Source: Bacteroidota bacterium (GTDB taxonomy: Bacteria > Bacteroidota > Rhodothermia > JANXDC01). From it: a stretch of 64,000 nt of DNA. Of the stretch, positions 8,614 through 17,477 are shown piece by piece. Numbering within the stretch: the first letter of the stretch is position 1; every line of letters begins with the position of its first letter. Position numbers and translations under genes: made by a program. Under the pieces are notes generated by a model, which worked only from the letters and a program-made list of their open reading frames with translations, searched no databases and was not told the DNA's origin. The DNA lies in the NCBI GenBank assembly GCA_025998875.1, contig AP024675.1, forward strand, positions 310,001 through 374,000. Reading direction: 5' to 3'.

Positions 8614-9539
8614 TCTCCTGTAGCCAGCGCTTTGAGATACTCATACAGGGCCTCCAGCTCGGCCCGCGTCAGCGTGCCATATCCGGGCATGAGCCGACCC
8701 TGCAATCCCCCGGTTACGACGCGCTCAAAGTAGCCGCGATCCAGAATCCAGGGTGCCTCCGGCACGGCCAGGGGGGCGGTGACCACCCGACTTCGGGGAT
8801 CGGATCCGAAACGCCCCAGCACGATCCCCCCCTCTGCTCGCTCCCCGTGGCAGGAAGCGCACAGCTGCGCATAGAGGCTAGCTCCGGGATAGCGGGCCGG
8901 GTCCACGGGGCGCGGTTGCGCCTGCGGGGCCCTTTCGGCCAGACGCTCCATGGCCAGGCTAACCGGAATGCGCTCGGTGGGCTTTTCCTCCACCGGGGGG
9001 GCGGGAACGGAGGAGGCCGTCCCCTGTCCGGAGGCGGCCATCGCGGATCCGGCCTCCGGCTCCGGGTTGGGGATCATCTCCGCCCGGAGGTAGTGCACAA
9101 GGGCGTACCGCTCTTCTTCAGAGAGCCAATTGAAGGCGGGCATAGAAGTGCCCGGAATCCCGTTTGTGAGCGTTCCGTGCAGAGCGGCCACACTGGTGCC
9201 GTACTTGAAGGGATCGGCCCGGAAATTCCGGGGCCTCGGGTTGAGGCGCAATCCCGCCGGCCCATTGCCCTCGCCGGTTTCCCCATGGCAGGAGGCGCAG
9301 TTGACCTTATAGAGTTCGGCGCCCTTGGCGATGAGCTCCGGAGTGGGCACCTTCAAGGCCTCCACATCCACGGCCGGCGCAGCTGCGCCCTGCGTCTGTT
9401 CCTGCGCGCTGGGGTAGAGCTTGGCGTAGGTTCCCTCCAGCTCCCCCTTGCGATAGTAGTGCACAAAGAGGTAGACGACAGCCGCCGTGGTCAGGAACAT
9501 GACCACGAGGTTGAGTAACCAGCGCCCCAGCATCCTCAT
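8610..9539 (-). CDS. Membrane-anchored diheme cytochrome c between actF and coxB
   Basis: A 309-residue protein with an N-terminal anchor (residues 8-27) and two class I cytochrome c domains. The first CASCH is C81-H85 with likely axial Met M133 (TSMPAFNW); the second CASCH is C227-H231 with likely axial M284 (GRLMPGYG). A 50-residue linker rich in A, P and E separates them. It overlaps actF by four bases and coxB by four bases. Its place between complex III and oxidase subunit II suggests it carries electrons from alternative complex III to CuA, replacing the heme domain missing from CoxB. That role is inferred from order and domain content. Confidence 0.9.
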   Translation of the reverse strand: MRMLGRWLLNLVVMFLTTAAVVYLFVHYYRKGELEGTYAKLYPSAQEQTQGAAAPAVDVEALKVPTPELIAKGAELYKVNCASCHGETGEGNGPAGLRLNPRPRNFRADPFKYGTSVAALHGTLTNGIPGTSMPAFNWLSEEERYALVHYLRAEMIPNPEPEAGSAMAASGQGTASSVPAPPVEEKPTERIPVSLAMERLAERAPQAQPRPVDPARYPGASLYAQLCASCHGERAEGGIVLGRFGSDPRSRVVTAPLAVPEAPWILDRGYFERVVTGGLQGRLMPGYGTLTRAELEALYEYLKALATGE

Positions 9540-10735
9540 TTCAGGTATCCGCCGTTTAGACTGTAGAGCAACTTGGGATCGCCCACGGCCAGCATGGAAA
9601 ACCGGCCGTAGAAGTTCAGCAGAGCCAATCCAAACAACCCCGCAAAGCCCAGGAACGTTCCAAGCTCGATCCAGGTGGGCACCACAGGGTGTTCATAGAA
9701 GCTCGGGTACACAATCCAGAACAGGTCCAGCCATTGCCCCAGCAGAACCCCGACGGCCACGGCGCGCAGCACCTTCGGATGTCCCCGAAAGGCGTCGGGC
9801 ATGAGCACAATAAAGGGAAGGACCCACTTCAGCACGGGAAGAGCGGCAAGCAGGTACTGCCACCCGTTTTCCGTGCGCTTGATCATGAAGAAGGCCTCCA
9901 GGGGCAGGTTGGCATACCAGATGAGCATGAACTGGGAAAACCCGATGTACATCATAAAGCAGGAGAAAGCCATAAGCCAGGTGCCGATATCCCGGACATG
10001 GAAGTCCTGGATGATTTCCCCGAGCGCCGTATGCCGGCGCACGGTCAATGTGATCAGGGCCAGCGTGGCCATGGTGCTCAAAAAGAGCCCGGCGAAGGTA
10101 TAGACGCCGAACATGGTGGAAAACCACGTGGGCTCCAGGCTCATGAGCAGGTCGACGGAGGCCAAATAGAAGGTAATCCCGAAAAGCACCAAGAAGGCGG
10201 CCGACAGGCGGGCGTTGCGCCGCGTCAGCTCCGGATCCCGGAGCCGATCCTGGCGCACGGAATTGCCGATGATCAGCCACCCAAAGAGCATCCACAGTCC
10301 CAGATAGAAGAGCAGCCGGCCCATGAAAAAGGGCGTGCTCAGATAGGCCGCCTTACTGGGTCCGAAGTGAAACCGATCGTGGTCGGTCCACCCGTAAAGC
10401 TGCCCTAGGCCGGCCAGCAGGGCCAGAAGCAGAGCCGCCGCAATAGGCAGATAGGCGGCAAACCCTTCGGCCAGCCGCCGCACGGGGGTCGACCAGAAGG
10501 CCCCGGATACGTAGTGCAGCGCAGCAAAGAAGATCCCGCCCACGCCGATGGACAGAAAGAAGAAGTAATTGACCAGAAAGGCGGCCCAGGCGCGCTGCGC
10601 ATTCAGGGCCAGCCCGAGCAGGAAAAGCACAAACCCGACGGTTGTGATGCCCAGCACAAAACGCCTCAGACGATCCGAAACGGCCAGCGGGCCGGGATCG
10701 GCAACCGCGGTAAAGACCTTCTGTTCCATGGCCAT
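9536..10735 (-). CDS. actF: Alternative complex III subunit ActF
   Basis: A 399-residue integral membrane protein with about ten helices. Its gene-order position at the end of actABCDEF and its landmarks (FFLSIGVGGIFFAALHYVSGAFW near residues 40-60, and FMMYIGFSQFMLIWYANLPLEAFF) mark it as the shorter relative of ActC, a quinol:cytochrome c oxidoreductase membrane subunit. It is thought to sit opposite ActC and to form part of a proton path. The start could be the ATG at 10735 or at 10729. The stop overlaps the diheme cytochrome start. Confidence 0.92.
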   Translation of the reverse strand: MAMEQKVFTAVADPGPLAVSDRLRRFVLGITTVGFVLFLLGLALNAQRAWAAFLVNYFFFLSIGVGGIFFAALHYVSGAFWSTPVRRLAEGFAAYLPIAAALLLALLAGLGQLYGWTDHDRFHFGPSKAAYLSTPFFMGRLLFYLGLWMLFGWLIIGNSVRQDRLRDPELTRRNARLSAAFLVLFGITFYLASVDLLMSLEPTWFSTMFGVYTFAGLFLSTMATLALITLTVRRHTALGEIIQDFHVRDIGTWLMAFSCFMMYIGFSQFMLIWYANLPLEAFFMIKRTENGWQYLLAALPVLKWVLPFIVLMPDAFRGHPKVLRAVAVGVLLGQWLDLFWIVYPSFYEHPVVPTWIELGTFLGFAGLFGLALLNFYGRFSMLAVGDPKLLYSLNGGYLK

Positions 10736-10754
10736 AGACCGTTGGCTCCTGGCT

Positions 10755-11351
10755 TTACTCGGTTCGCGTTGTCTGCGCCGGCGGACTCAGCCCCAGCGCC
10801 TCCATCTCCTGGAGATCTTCCGGGGTGGGAAAGGCCGCCCGCTGCAGGGCGCGCACGTAGTGCACAATGGCCCAACGCTTCTCGGGCGTGATGGCATACC
10901 CGTAGCCGGGCATATTGCCCTGCCCCAGGGTGATGGTGTGAAACAGGCGCCCATCTGGCCACCGGCGCAGCTTGGAGGAATACAGCACCGGGGGCTTGAC
11001 GGTCATACGCGGCGCCACAGGCCCATCCCCATCCCCTTGAGGCCCGTGGCAGACGCCGCAGTAGATATTGTAGTAGCGCTGTCCCACCCGGAGCACCTCC
11101 ATCGTCCTGGGCAGGGGATTGAGTTGCGCATCCGCGCTCAGGGTATCTTCCCAGGCTATATGGTAGGGCTCGTAATTGCGGGGCACCGTACCCTCCGGAG
11201 GCAGGCGCACGGCGCCCGGCTCTTGGGCTTTGACCGCCGCCGAACGATACATGTCCGGCATGTACTCGATTTTGCGGATGTTCGATCGATCGCAGCCGGC
11301 CCCCAGCAACCCCACGGCCAGGACCAGCATATGGAGCATGCCCTTATTCAT
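10755..11351 (-). CDS. actE: Alternative complex III monoheme cytochrome c ActE
   Basis: Periplasmic lipoprotein cytochrome of alternative complex III. It is 198 residues from the ATG at 11351; the signal peptide ends LLGAGC (C20), so it is probably lipid-anchored. One heme site, CGVCHG (C98, C101, H102), with likely axial Met M147 in GNMPGYGY. YMPDMYRSAAVKAQEPG near residue 30-47 is typical of ActE N-termini. It overlaps the actD stop by eight bases and lies 19 bases before actF. It should take electrons from the ActA/ActB centres and pass them to the downstream cytochrome. Confidence 0.93.
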   Translation of the reverse strand: MNKGMLHMLVLAVGLLGAGCDRSNIRKIEYMPDMYRSAAVKAQEPGAVRLPPEGTVPRNYEPYHIAWEDTLSADAQLNPLPRTMEVLRVGQRYYNIYCGVCHGPQGDGDGPVAPRMTVKPPVLYSSKLRRWPDGRLFHTITLGQGNMPGYGYAITPEKRWAIVHYVRALQRAAFPTPEDLQEMEALGLSPPAQTTRTE

Positions 11352-11859
11352 AGCGGATGTCCTCGGCCCCTTGCTCTCGGAGAAAGGCCTCGATTTCCTC
11401 CTGCCGTACCCCCTTCTGAGCCAGGGGCACAAGCAGCGCGAACCGATCGTCCGTCAGACGGGGATCGATCACACGCACCCTGCGCCCGGGCCAGATTCGA
11501 CAGGAATACAAGAGGGAGAAGAAGTTGGTAAACGCACCGATAATGACCCCGCTTTCAAAAAGTACGGGCACGAAAGCCGGCCAGGAGTTAAAAGGCTTCC
11601 CCCCGATGTTTACGGGATAATCTACCGCGGAGGTCCAGATGGCATACGTCATCCCCAGAGAGGCGCCCACGAGCAGGGCGGTTTTCGTGGCCGCCGTCAC
11701 CCAAGAACGGCGCAGCCGAAGCGCGCGCTCGATGCCGTGCAACGGATAGGGCAGATAGGCCTCCAGCCCCCTCCAGCCCCGCTCGGTGGCGGCCGAACAG
11801 GCGTGCTCGAATCGATGCGGGTCGGCAAATAGCCCCACGACGTACTTGGCCTGGCCCAT
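11344..11859 (-). CDS. actD: Alternative complex III subunit ActD (DUF3341)
   Basis: A 171-residue subunit with a soluble N-terminal part (VGLFADPHRFEHACSAATERGW, an alpha/beta fold that resembles a metal- or nucleotide-binding ferredoxin-like domain) and two transmembrane helices around residues 58-77 and 93-115. This layout is that of the DUF3341 family, always found in act operons. It starts three bases after actC and overlaps actE. No cofactor motif is present. Its role is structural as far as is known. Confidence 0.93.
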   Translation of the reverse strand: MGQAKYVVGLFADPHRFEHACSAATERGWRGLEAYLPYPLHGIERALRLRRSWVTAATKTALLVGASLGMTYAIWTSAVDYPVNIGGKPFNSWPAFVPVLFESGVIIGAFTNFFSLLYSCRIWPGRRVRVIDPRLTDDRFALLVPLAQKGVRQEEIEAFLREQGAEDIRYE

Positions 11860-11862
11860 AAC

Positions 11863-13269
11863 TTACACCCGCTCCACTTGTTCTACGGTTTTCCGATACG
11901 GGTACTTGAGCACCGTTTTCACTTCCGCGATGGCAATCGTCGGGAAGAACTTGGCAAAGAGGAAAAAGAGCGTAAAGAACAGCCCAAAAGAGCCGATCAA
12001 CAGGGCGATGTCCCAGATCGTGGGCGTAAAGTACATCCAGTTGGAGGGCACAAAGTCCTTGTACAGGGACGTGATGATGATGTTATAGCGCTCAAACCAC
12101 ATCCCGATGTTGACGAAGATGGAGATGATAAAGACGGCGAGCATGTTGTAGCGGATACGCCGGAACCAGAACAGCTGGGGGATGACCACGTTGCAGATCA
12201 CCATGGTCCAGAACGCCCAGGCGTACTCGCCGGTGGGCCGGTTGGCGAAGATGAAGCGCTCGAAGGGATCCTCGCTCCACCAGGCCATGAAGAACTCCGT
12301 CGTATAGGCAAAGCCCACCATCATGGACGTGGCCAGCGTCACCTTGCACATCAGATCCACATGACGGAGCGTGACGTACTCTTCGAGCCGGAAGACCTTG
12401 CGCATGATGACCATCAGCGAGAGCACCATACCGAAACCGGAGAAGATGGCGCCGGCCACGAAGTAGGGCGGAAAGATCGTGGTATGCCATCCCGGAATCA
12501 GGGAGACGGCAAAGTCGAAAGACACGATGGAGTGCACGGAGAGCACCAGCGGCGTGGCGATCCAGGCAAACTGCGCATAGGCGCGCTCGTAGTGGTTCCA
12601 CTGCCGCGCCGTGCCCTGCCAGCCAAAGGAGAGGATGCCGTAGATCTTCTTCTTCCAGCCCGAGGCGCGGTCCCGGATCGTGGCCAGATCCGGAATCAAT
12701 CCCTGATACCAGAACATCAGCGAGGTCAGGAAGTACGTGCTCACCGCAAAGACGTCCCAGACGAGCGGAGAGCGGAAGTTCACCCACAGCAGGCGCTCGT
12801 TGGGATAGGGAATGAGCCAGAAAGCCAGCCAGGGACGACCGATGTGCAGGATCGGAAACAGGGCCGCGCAGATCACGGCGAAGATGGTCATGGCCTCGGC
12901 GGTGCGGTTAATGGAGGTCCGCCACCGCTGCCGCAACAGAAACAGGATGGCCGAGATCAGCGTACCCGCATGGCCGATACCGACCCAGAAGACGAAGTTG
13001 GTAATCAGGGTGCCCCACATGACGGGGTGGTTGTAGCCAAACAGGCCCAGACCCCGACTGAACATATTGTAGACCACCCAGATACCCAGCCCGAGCGCGG
13101 CGGCCGACAGGCCAAAGGCCAGATACCACAGCGGGCCCGGCCTGGCCTCCACGGGACGGGCCACATCGCGCGTCACATCCCGTAGCTCAATGTGCTCCGG
13201 AATCAGCGCGGGTTCCGCCGAAAGCTCGTCATGCACCGCGATGGCGCTGTCCCTGCGATCCGTGCTCAT
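11863..13269 (-). CDS. actC: Alternative complex III subunit ActC (NrfD-like quinol site)
   Basis: A 468-residue NrfD/PsrC-like membrane protein with about ten helices, the principal quinol-oxidising membrane subunit of alternative complex III. Landmarks are [77 protein letters not shown] and [28 protein letters not shown], with histidines and aspartates buried in helices for quinol binding and proton release. The ATG overlaps the actB stop (ATGA). The first about 45 residues form a soluble N-terminal arm. Confidence 0.96.
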   Translation of the reverse strand: MSTDRRDSAIAVHDELSAEPALIPEHIELRDVTRDVARPVEARPGPLWYLAFGLSAAALGLGIWVVYNMFSRGLGLFGYNHPVMWGTLITNFVFWVGIGHAGTLISAILFLLRQRWRTSINRTAEAMTIFAVICAALFPILHIGRPWLAFWLIPYPNERLLWVNFRSPLVWDVFAVSTYFLTSLMFWYQGLIPDLATIRDRASGWKKKIYGILSFGWQGTARQWNHYERAYAQFAWIATPLVLSVHSIVSFDFAVSLIPGWHTTIFPPYFVAGAIFSGFGMVLSLMVIMRKVFRLEEYVTLRHVDLMCKVTLATSMMVGFAYTTEFFMAWWSEDPFERFIFANRPTGEYAWAFWTMVICNVVIPQLFWFRRIRYNMLAVFIISIFVNIGMWFERYNIIITSLYKDFVPSNWMYFTPTIWDIALLIGSFGLFFTLFFLFAKFFPTIAIAEVKTVLKYPYRKTVEQVERV

Positions 13270-16200
13270 GTGTGATGCCCTTCTGCCTGCTCCTCTACGT
13301 TACGCACCTTCGTGTAGTAGGTGATGGCCGGCCGGGTATTGAGCTCACCCAGCACAAGATAGCCGCGCGGATCCTGCCGCAGCCGATGCACCAGCGAGTT
13401 GGGATCGTTCACATCCCCGAATATGATCGCATCCGTCGGGCAGGTCTGCTGGCAGGCTGTCTGCACCTCCCTGTCGCGTAGGGGCGTGCCCCGCTCCTTG
13501 GCCACATACTTGGCCTCCCGGATGCGCTGAATACAGAAGGTGCACTTCTCCATGACGCCCCGCTCACGCACGGTTACATCCGGATTGAGCACCAGCTGCA
13601 AGGGCGAGACAACCTCTTGCGATTTATGCGAGGGGATCTGCTGATCGTACAGCGTGTAGATGGTCTGGTGATACTCAAACCAGTGAAAGCGCCGCACCTT
13701 GTAGGGGCAGTTGTTGGAGCAATAGCGCGTGCCCACGCACCGGTTGTAGATCTGCACGTTCAGCCCCTCGTCGTTGTGCATGGTCGCGATCACGGGGCAG
13801 ACCGTCTCGCAGGGGGCGTAGTCGCAGTGCTGGCAGAGCATGGGCTGGTAGACGACCTGCGGATTGGCCGGATCCCCCGAATAGTAGCGGTCGATCCGGA
13901 TCCAGTGCATCTCCCGCCCCCGCAGAGCCTCTTGCTTGCCCACCACGGCGATGTTGTTTTCCGCCTGACAGGCCACCATGCAGGCGCTGCAGCCGATGCA
14001 GGCGTTCAGATCGATGACCATCCCCCACTTATGGCCGGGATAGGGATGCTCATCTTTCCAGGTGGACATGGGCTCCTCCGGCCCGTGATGCTCCTGACCG
14101 GCCTTGGGATCTTTGCGATATTCGGGCAACGTGGTCTCGAAGATAATGGGCCGATGCTGCTCGCCCACCAGCGGGGCTTTTACCGTGATGTAGTTGTGCC
14201 CCTGCATGTCCACCAGATCGTAGTATTCCCCCGTGGGGGTGATGCGCACCGGCAATCCGCTGTAGACAAGCCCCTGCTCTTGAGCCCGGACCCAGCGAAA
14301 GGCGTTCACCCCCACGCCGTTGCCCACGGCTCCGACGGCCTCCCGGCCCCACCCTACCATCACAGCCACCACGTCCGGGTGGGTGCCGGGCAGGATGTGC
14401 ACGGGGATGCGCTGCTTTACCCCTCCGGCCTCCAGCTCCACCAGGGGCACCTTCTGCCCGTAGACGGGGCCCTCCGTAGCGGGCTTCAGGCCTAGCCGTT
14501 CGGCCGTAGCCAGGGAAATAGCGGCGAAATTATCCCAGGCGATTTTGGAGACCGGATCCGGTGTCTCCAGGAGCCAGACGTTGTTCATCGTGCTCCCGTC
14601 CCCATGCAGGGGGGAACGATAGAGCACCAGCCGCAGGCCTTCCGGGGCCGGACCGGGCTCGGGCAAACTGGCCAGGGATTCGACCCGGAAGGTGCGCGCA
14701 CGCGCCTGCGCATTCCGGAAGGCCGCGCTCTGGAAGACGCCCTGGCGCAGAACCCCGCGCCAGAAGGTCTCGAAATCCGCCGCAACCCCCGCACTCGGAT
14801 AGACCTGCTCCCGCCAGACCTTGCGGATGAAGTGATAGAAAGACATGCGCGTGGGACCCGGATTGGGGTTTTCCGGCGTCGCGGGAGGAACGAAGCGGAA
14901 ACGCTCATCACCCGCCGCATCCACAAGCGCAATGAGCGTCTCTTCCATAGCCCGGTTATCCCACAGCGGCCGAATCGTCGGCTGGGATACACTCATGAGC
15001 CCGCGCACGGGCTCGGCGTCAAACCAGGCCTCCAGGTAATGGAGCCCGGGCAGGAGGTAGTCACACACCTGGGTGGTCTCATCGATCCGGTCGTTGAGGC
15101 TCACCTTCACGGGCACATTTTTGAGCGCCTCGGCCAACCCCAGATCAGCAGGCAGGGCGTAGAGCGGATTGACCCCGGCAAAAAGGATCATCTCTACGCG
15201 CCCGGCGCGCATCTCCTCAATGAGGCGCAGAAACTGCGCCGGATCCCCCTGCGAGACCAGCGCAGGCGCGCCGGCATCCACCGTCGCCCCCTCGTTATCG
15301 AGGGCGCTGTTGAGCAGGTTGGCCGCCAGATGCAGGGCCAGCGCCTCCGACGTCTCCGACTCCAGCCCACCGGCGTAGACCAACCCCCGGCCCCGATGCG
15401 CCCACAGGTCGGAGGCCACCTTCTGAAAGACCTCCTCAGGCAGACCGGTCCAGGCCGCCACGCGAGCGGGATCAAAGGGCTCCAGCGCCCGGCGCACGTT
15501 CGGATCGGAGGCAAAGCGACTCCGACCCTCTTTGAGGATGAGCTGATGGGCGATGGCCAGACCCACCTTCCACAGGTCGTCGGGCCGCACAGGATAGCGG
15601 TAATCCGCGTTTGATCCGGAAAGCGTCATGACGGGCTCAAAGGCGTAGACGCGCGACATATTGCCGTCGCGGATCTTGCGCATCAGCCCGAACCCGCGGG
15701 CGAACTCCGTGGCCGAATACCCGGATCCCAGCGGATCGCCCCCAAGAAGCACAACCACCTCGGCCCGATCGAAGTGGTACCGGGGCAACACGGGCTCCCC
15801 ATAGGCCAGCTCTTGGGCCTTGCGTCGGGTGGCCTCCGGCAGGGGCTCAAAGACCACATGCCGCACGCCCGGGAAAGCGGCCAGAAACTCCCGCAGCAGG
15901 GCCTGACGCGCCGGCCCATGCCAGGGGCCCGTAACAAGCACCGCACGGGAGGCCCGGGCCCGCAGCTCCTGGGCCAGGATCTCATCGAGCTCCTCCCAGC
16001 GAGCCTCCACCCAACGGCCCGAACGGGTTTTGCGCTTCGGACCCCGAGCGCGGTCCGGATCATAGAGATCCAGAATCGAGGCCTGTCCCCGCGCGCAGAG
16101 CTTGCCCGCATTGAGCGGGTGGTCCGGATTGCCCTCTAGCTTGATGGGTCGCGCTTCGCGCGTTTTAACCAGCACGCCGCACCCGGCAGCACAGGCGCCG

Positions 16201-16538
16201 CAGACGGCGGCGTAGTAGTTCGGAATACCCGGTTTGACCTCTTCGGGCGGGATCACATAGGGGATGATTTTCTCCACGGGGCGCTGTCCACAGCCCACCG
16301 CGGCCAGCACAGCGGCCACCCCGCCCAGTTTGAGGAAATCGCGTCGATCCAGACCAATCCCCCCCTCGCCCCGCTCCAGCGCCTCGAAGAAGGAGGCGGG
16401 CTTGCTTAGAAACTCCTCCATCCGCAGGGCTTCCACGGAGGGATGATTTTCGTACTCCGCCAGCGTGGTCCAGTATCGTTTCTTGGAGGGAGCTTCCATG
16501 GGCGCGCTCACTTCTGTGGGACTTTTGTGGGTGAACAC
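13266..16538 (-). CDS. actB: Alternative complex III iron-sulfur/molybdopterin-fold subunit ActB
   Basis: A fusion of two domains. Residues about 75-800 (counted from the GTG at 16538) have the molybdopterin oxidoreductase fold, here probably cofactor-free as in characterised ActB. The N-terminus carries a Tat-like [10 protein letters not shown] plus a hydrophobic run ending in a lipobox-like AAVGC. The C-terminal 220 residues bind four FeS clusters: [37 protein letters not shown] and CTFC...CQQTCP. The open frame begins at GTG 16538; the ATG at 16499 ([10 protein letters not shown]) is an equally plausible start. It overlaps actC by four bases and follows actA closely. Confidence 0.96.
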   Translation of the reverse strand: MFTHKSPTEVSAPMEAPSKKRYWTTLAEYENHPSVEALRMEEFLSKPASFFEALERGEGGIGLDRRDFLKLGGVAAVLAAVGCGQRPVEKIIPYVIPPEEVKPGIPNYYAAVCGACAAGCGVLVKTREARPIKLEGNPDHPLNAGKLCARGQASILDLYDPDRARGPKRKTRSGRWVEARWEELDEILAQELRARASRAVLVTGPWHGPARQALLREFLAAFPGVRHVVFEPLPEATRRKAQELAYGEPVLPRYHFDRAEVVVLLGGDPLGSGYSATEFARGFGLMRKIRDGNMSRVYAFEPVMTLSGSNADYRYPVRPDDLWKVGLAIAHQLILKEGRSRFASDPNVRRALEPFDPARVAAWTGLPEEVFQKVASDLWAHRGRGLVYAGGLESETSEALALHLAANLLNSALDNEGATVDAGAPALVSQGDPAQFLRLIEEMRAGRVEMILFAGVNPLYALPADLGLAEALKNVPVKVSLNDRIDETTQVCDYLLPGLHYLEAWFDAEPVRGLMSVSQPTIRPLWDNRAMEETLIALVDAAGDERFRFVPPATPENPNPGPTRMSFYHFIRKVWREQVYPSAGVAADFETFWRGVLRQGVFQSAAFRNAQARARTFRVESLASLPEPGPAPEGLRLVLYRSPLHGDGSTMNNVWLLETPDPVSKIAWDNFAAISLATAERLGLKPATEGPVYGQKVPLVELEAGGVKQRIPVHILPGTHPDVVAVMVGWGREAVGAVGNGVGVNAFRWVRAQEQGLVYSGLPVRITPTGEYYDLVDMQGHNYITVKAPLVGEQHRPIIFETTLPEYRKDPKAGQEHHGPEEPMSTWKDEHPYPGHKWGMVIDLNACIGCSACMVACQAENNIAVVGKQEALRGREMHWIRIDRYYSGDPANPQVVYQPMLCQHCDYAPCETVCPVIATMHNDEGLNVQIYNRCVGTRYCSNNCPYKVRRFHWFEYHQTIYTLYDQQIPSHKSQEVVSPLQLVLNPDVTVRERGVMEKCTFCIQRIREAKYVAKERGTPLRDREVQTACQQTCPTDAIIFGDVNDPNSLVHRLRQDPRGYLVLGELNTRPAITYYTKVRNVEEQAEGHHT

Positions 16539-16544
16539 AACGGG

Positions 16545-17138
16545 CTACTGATGGCAGGTATTGCACTGCGTGGAGGCGTTCGTTTTGCCGAACATGGCGG
16601 CCAGATGCAGGTTATCGAACCGGGCCAGCTCCGCTTTGCGCTCCTCAGGCACGTAATCGGTCTGCCGATGGCACGTTATGCAGTCGCCCATCTCCAGCCG
16701 ATTGACCTGCCGCACGATGTCCATCTGCTCCACCGGCCCGTGACAGGTCTGACAGCTCACCCCGGCGGCCACATGCCACCGGTGGGAGAAATAGGCGTGA
16801 TCCGGTAGACTGTGCACGCGAATCCATTCGATCGGCTCGCCCCGATCGTAGTACTCTTTGAGCTGCTGGATGGTGGGCTTCTGGGTGGCTACCACGTTAT
16901 GACAGCCCATACAGGTATACAGCGAGGGGATCGAGGCGTGCTTGGACGTCTCGGCTGTCTGATGGCAGTACAGACAGTCGATCTTATACTGACCGGCATG
17001 GAGCTTATGACTGAACGGGATGGGCTGCTTGGGGGCGTAGCCCACGTTGGTCTGCAGCTGATAGCAATAACCGATGCCCAGGGAAAGGGAGACAAGCAGC
17101 ATCAGGGCCAGCTGCCAGTGCTCTTTTAGCCAGCTCAT
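16545..17138 (-). CDS. actA: Alternative complex III pentaheme cytochrome c ActA
   Basis: First gene of the operon, 197 residues: an N-terminal membrane anchor (residues 10-28) and five CxxCH heme sites (CLYCH 55-59, CMGCH 76-80, CQTCH 129-133, CITCH 153-157, CNTCH 192-196). The fifth lies one residue before the C-terminus. IPFSHKLHAGQYKIDC and AYFSHRWHVAAG supply further histidine ligands. I chose the ATG at 17138, preceded by GAGGAG; upstream codons lie in the promoter leader. Five hemes in this context identify ActA of quinol:cytochrome c oxidoreductase. Confidence 0.96.
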   Translation of the reverse strand: MSWLKEHWQLALMLLVSLSLGIGYCYQLQTNVGYAPKQPIPFSHKLHAGQYKIDCLYCHQTAETSKHASIPSLYTCMGCHNVVATQKPTIQQLKEYYDRGEPIEWIRVHSLPDHAYFSHRWHVAAGVSCQTCHGPVEQMDIVRQVNRLEMGDCITCHRQTDYVPEERKAELARFDNLHLAAMFGKTNASTQCNTCHQ

Positions 17139-17251
17139 CGATGTACGCTCCTCACGGCTTTGGCGTCCTTTCGGACGCATGCCCATCGGCCCACGCGGAT
17201 CGTCCCTGCAGACGATAGCGGCCTGAGGGATCGGTTTCGAACAAAGCGTCC

Positions 17252-17282
17252 CAAAGATACGGCACAGGGCCCAAAATGCAAA
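17252..17282 (-). promoter_or_regulatory. Bacteroidota-type promoter of the act-cox operon
   Basis: Reading the minus strand, TTTG (17282-17279), 19 bp, then TATCTTTG (17259-17252) is an exact match to the -33/-7 consensus of Bacteroidota (TTTG...TAnnTTTG). Transcription should begin near 17245 and leave a leader of about 105 bases before actA. The rest of the 340-base divergent gap shows no gene. Confidence 0.8.
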
Positions 17283-17370
17283 CCCCCGGGAGTAAGAGAC
17301 CAAACGGGGGCGGGCTGTTTTTCACGCACTCTTCATGCGTCTTAACAGCCCAGCCGGGAGGCTCCGTTCC

Positions 17371-17400
17371 TTGTTCCCTGCCCCGCGGAAGGCTATCTTG
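17371..17400 (+). promoter_or_regulatory. Possible promoter of the penicillin-binding protein gene
   Basis: TTG (17371-17373), 20 bp, TATCTTG (17394-17400) resembles the promoter type used elsewhere in the window but is one base short of the consensus. It lies 78 bases before the start codon in the gap shared with the divergent act operon. Confidence 0.4.
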
Positions 17401-17477
17401 TTGTGCAGGGGCAAGCCTGAGGGAACCCCGAAGGGAAGCGGGCGTTAAGGCGGCCGGAAAGACTCAGATGATCGTCC

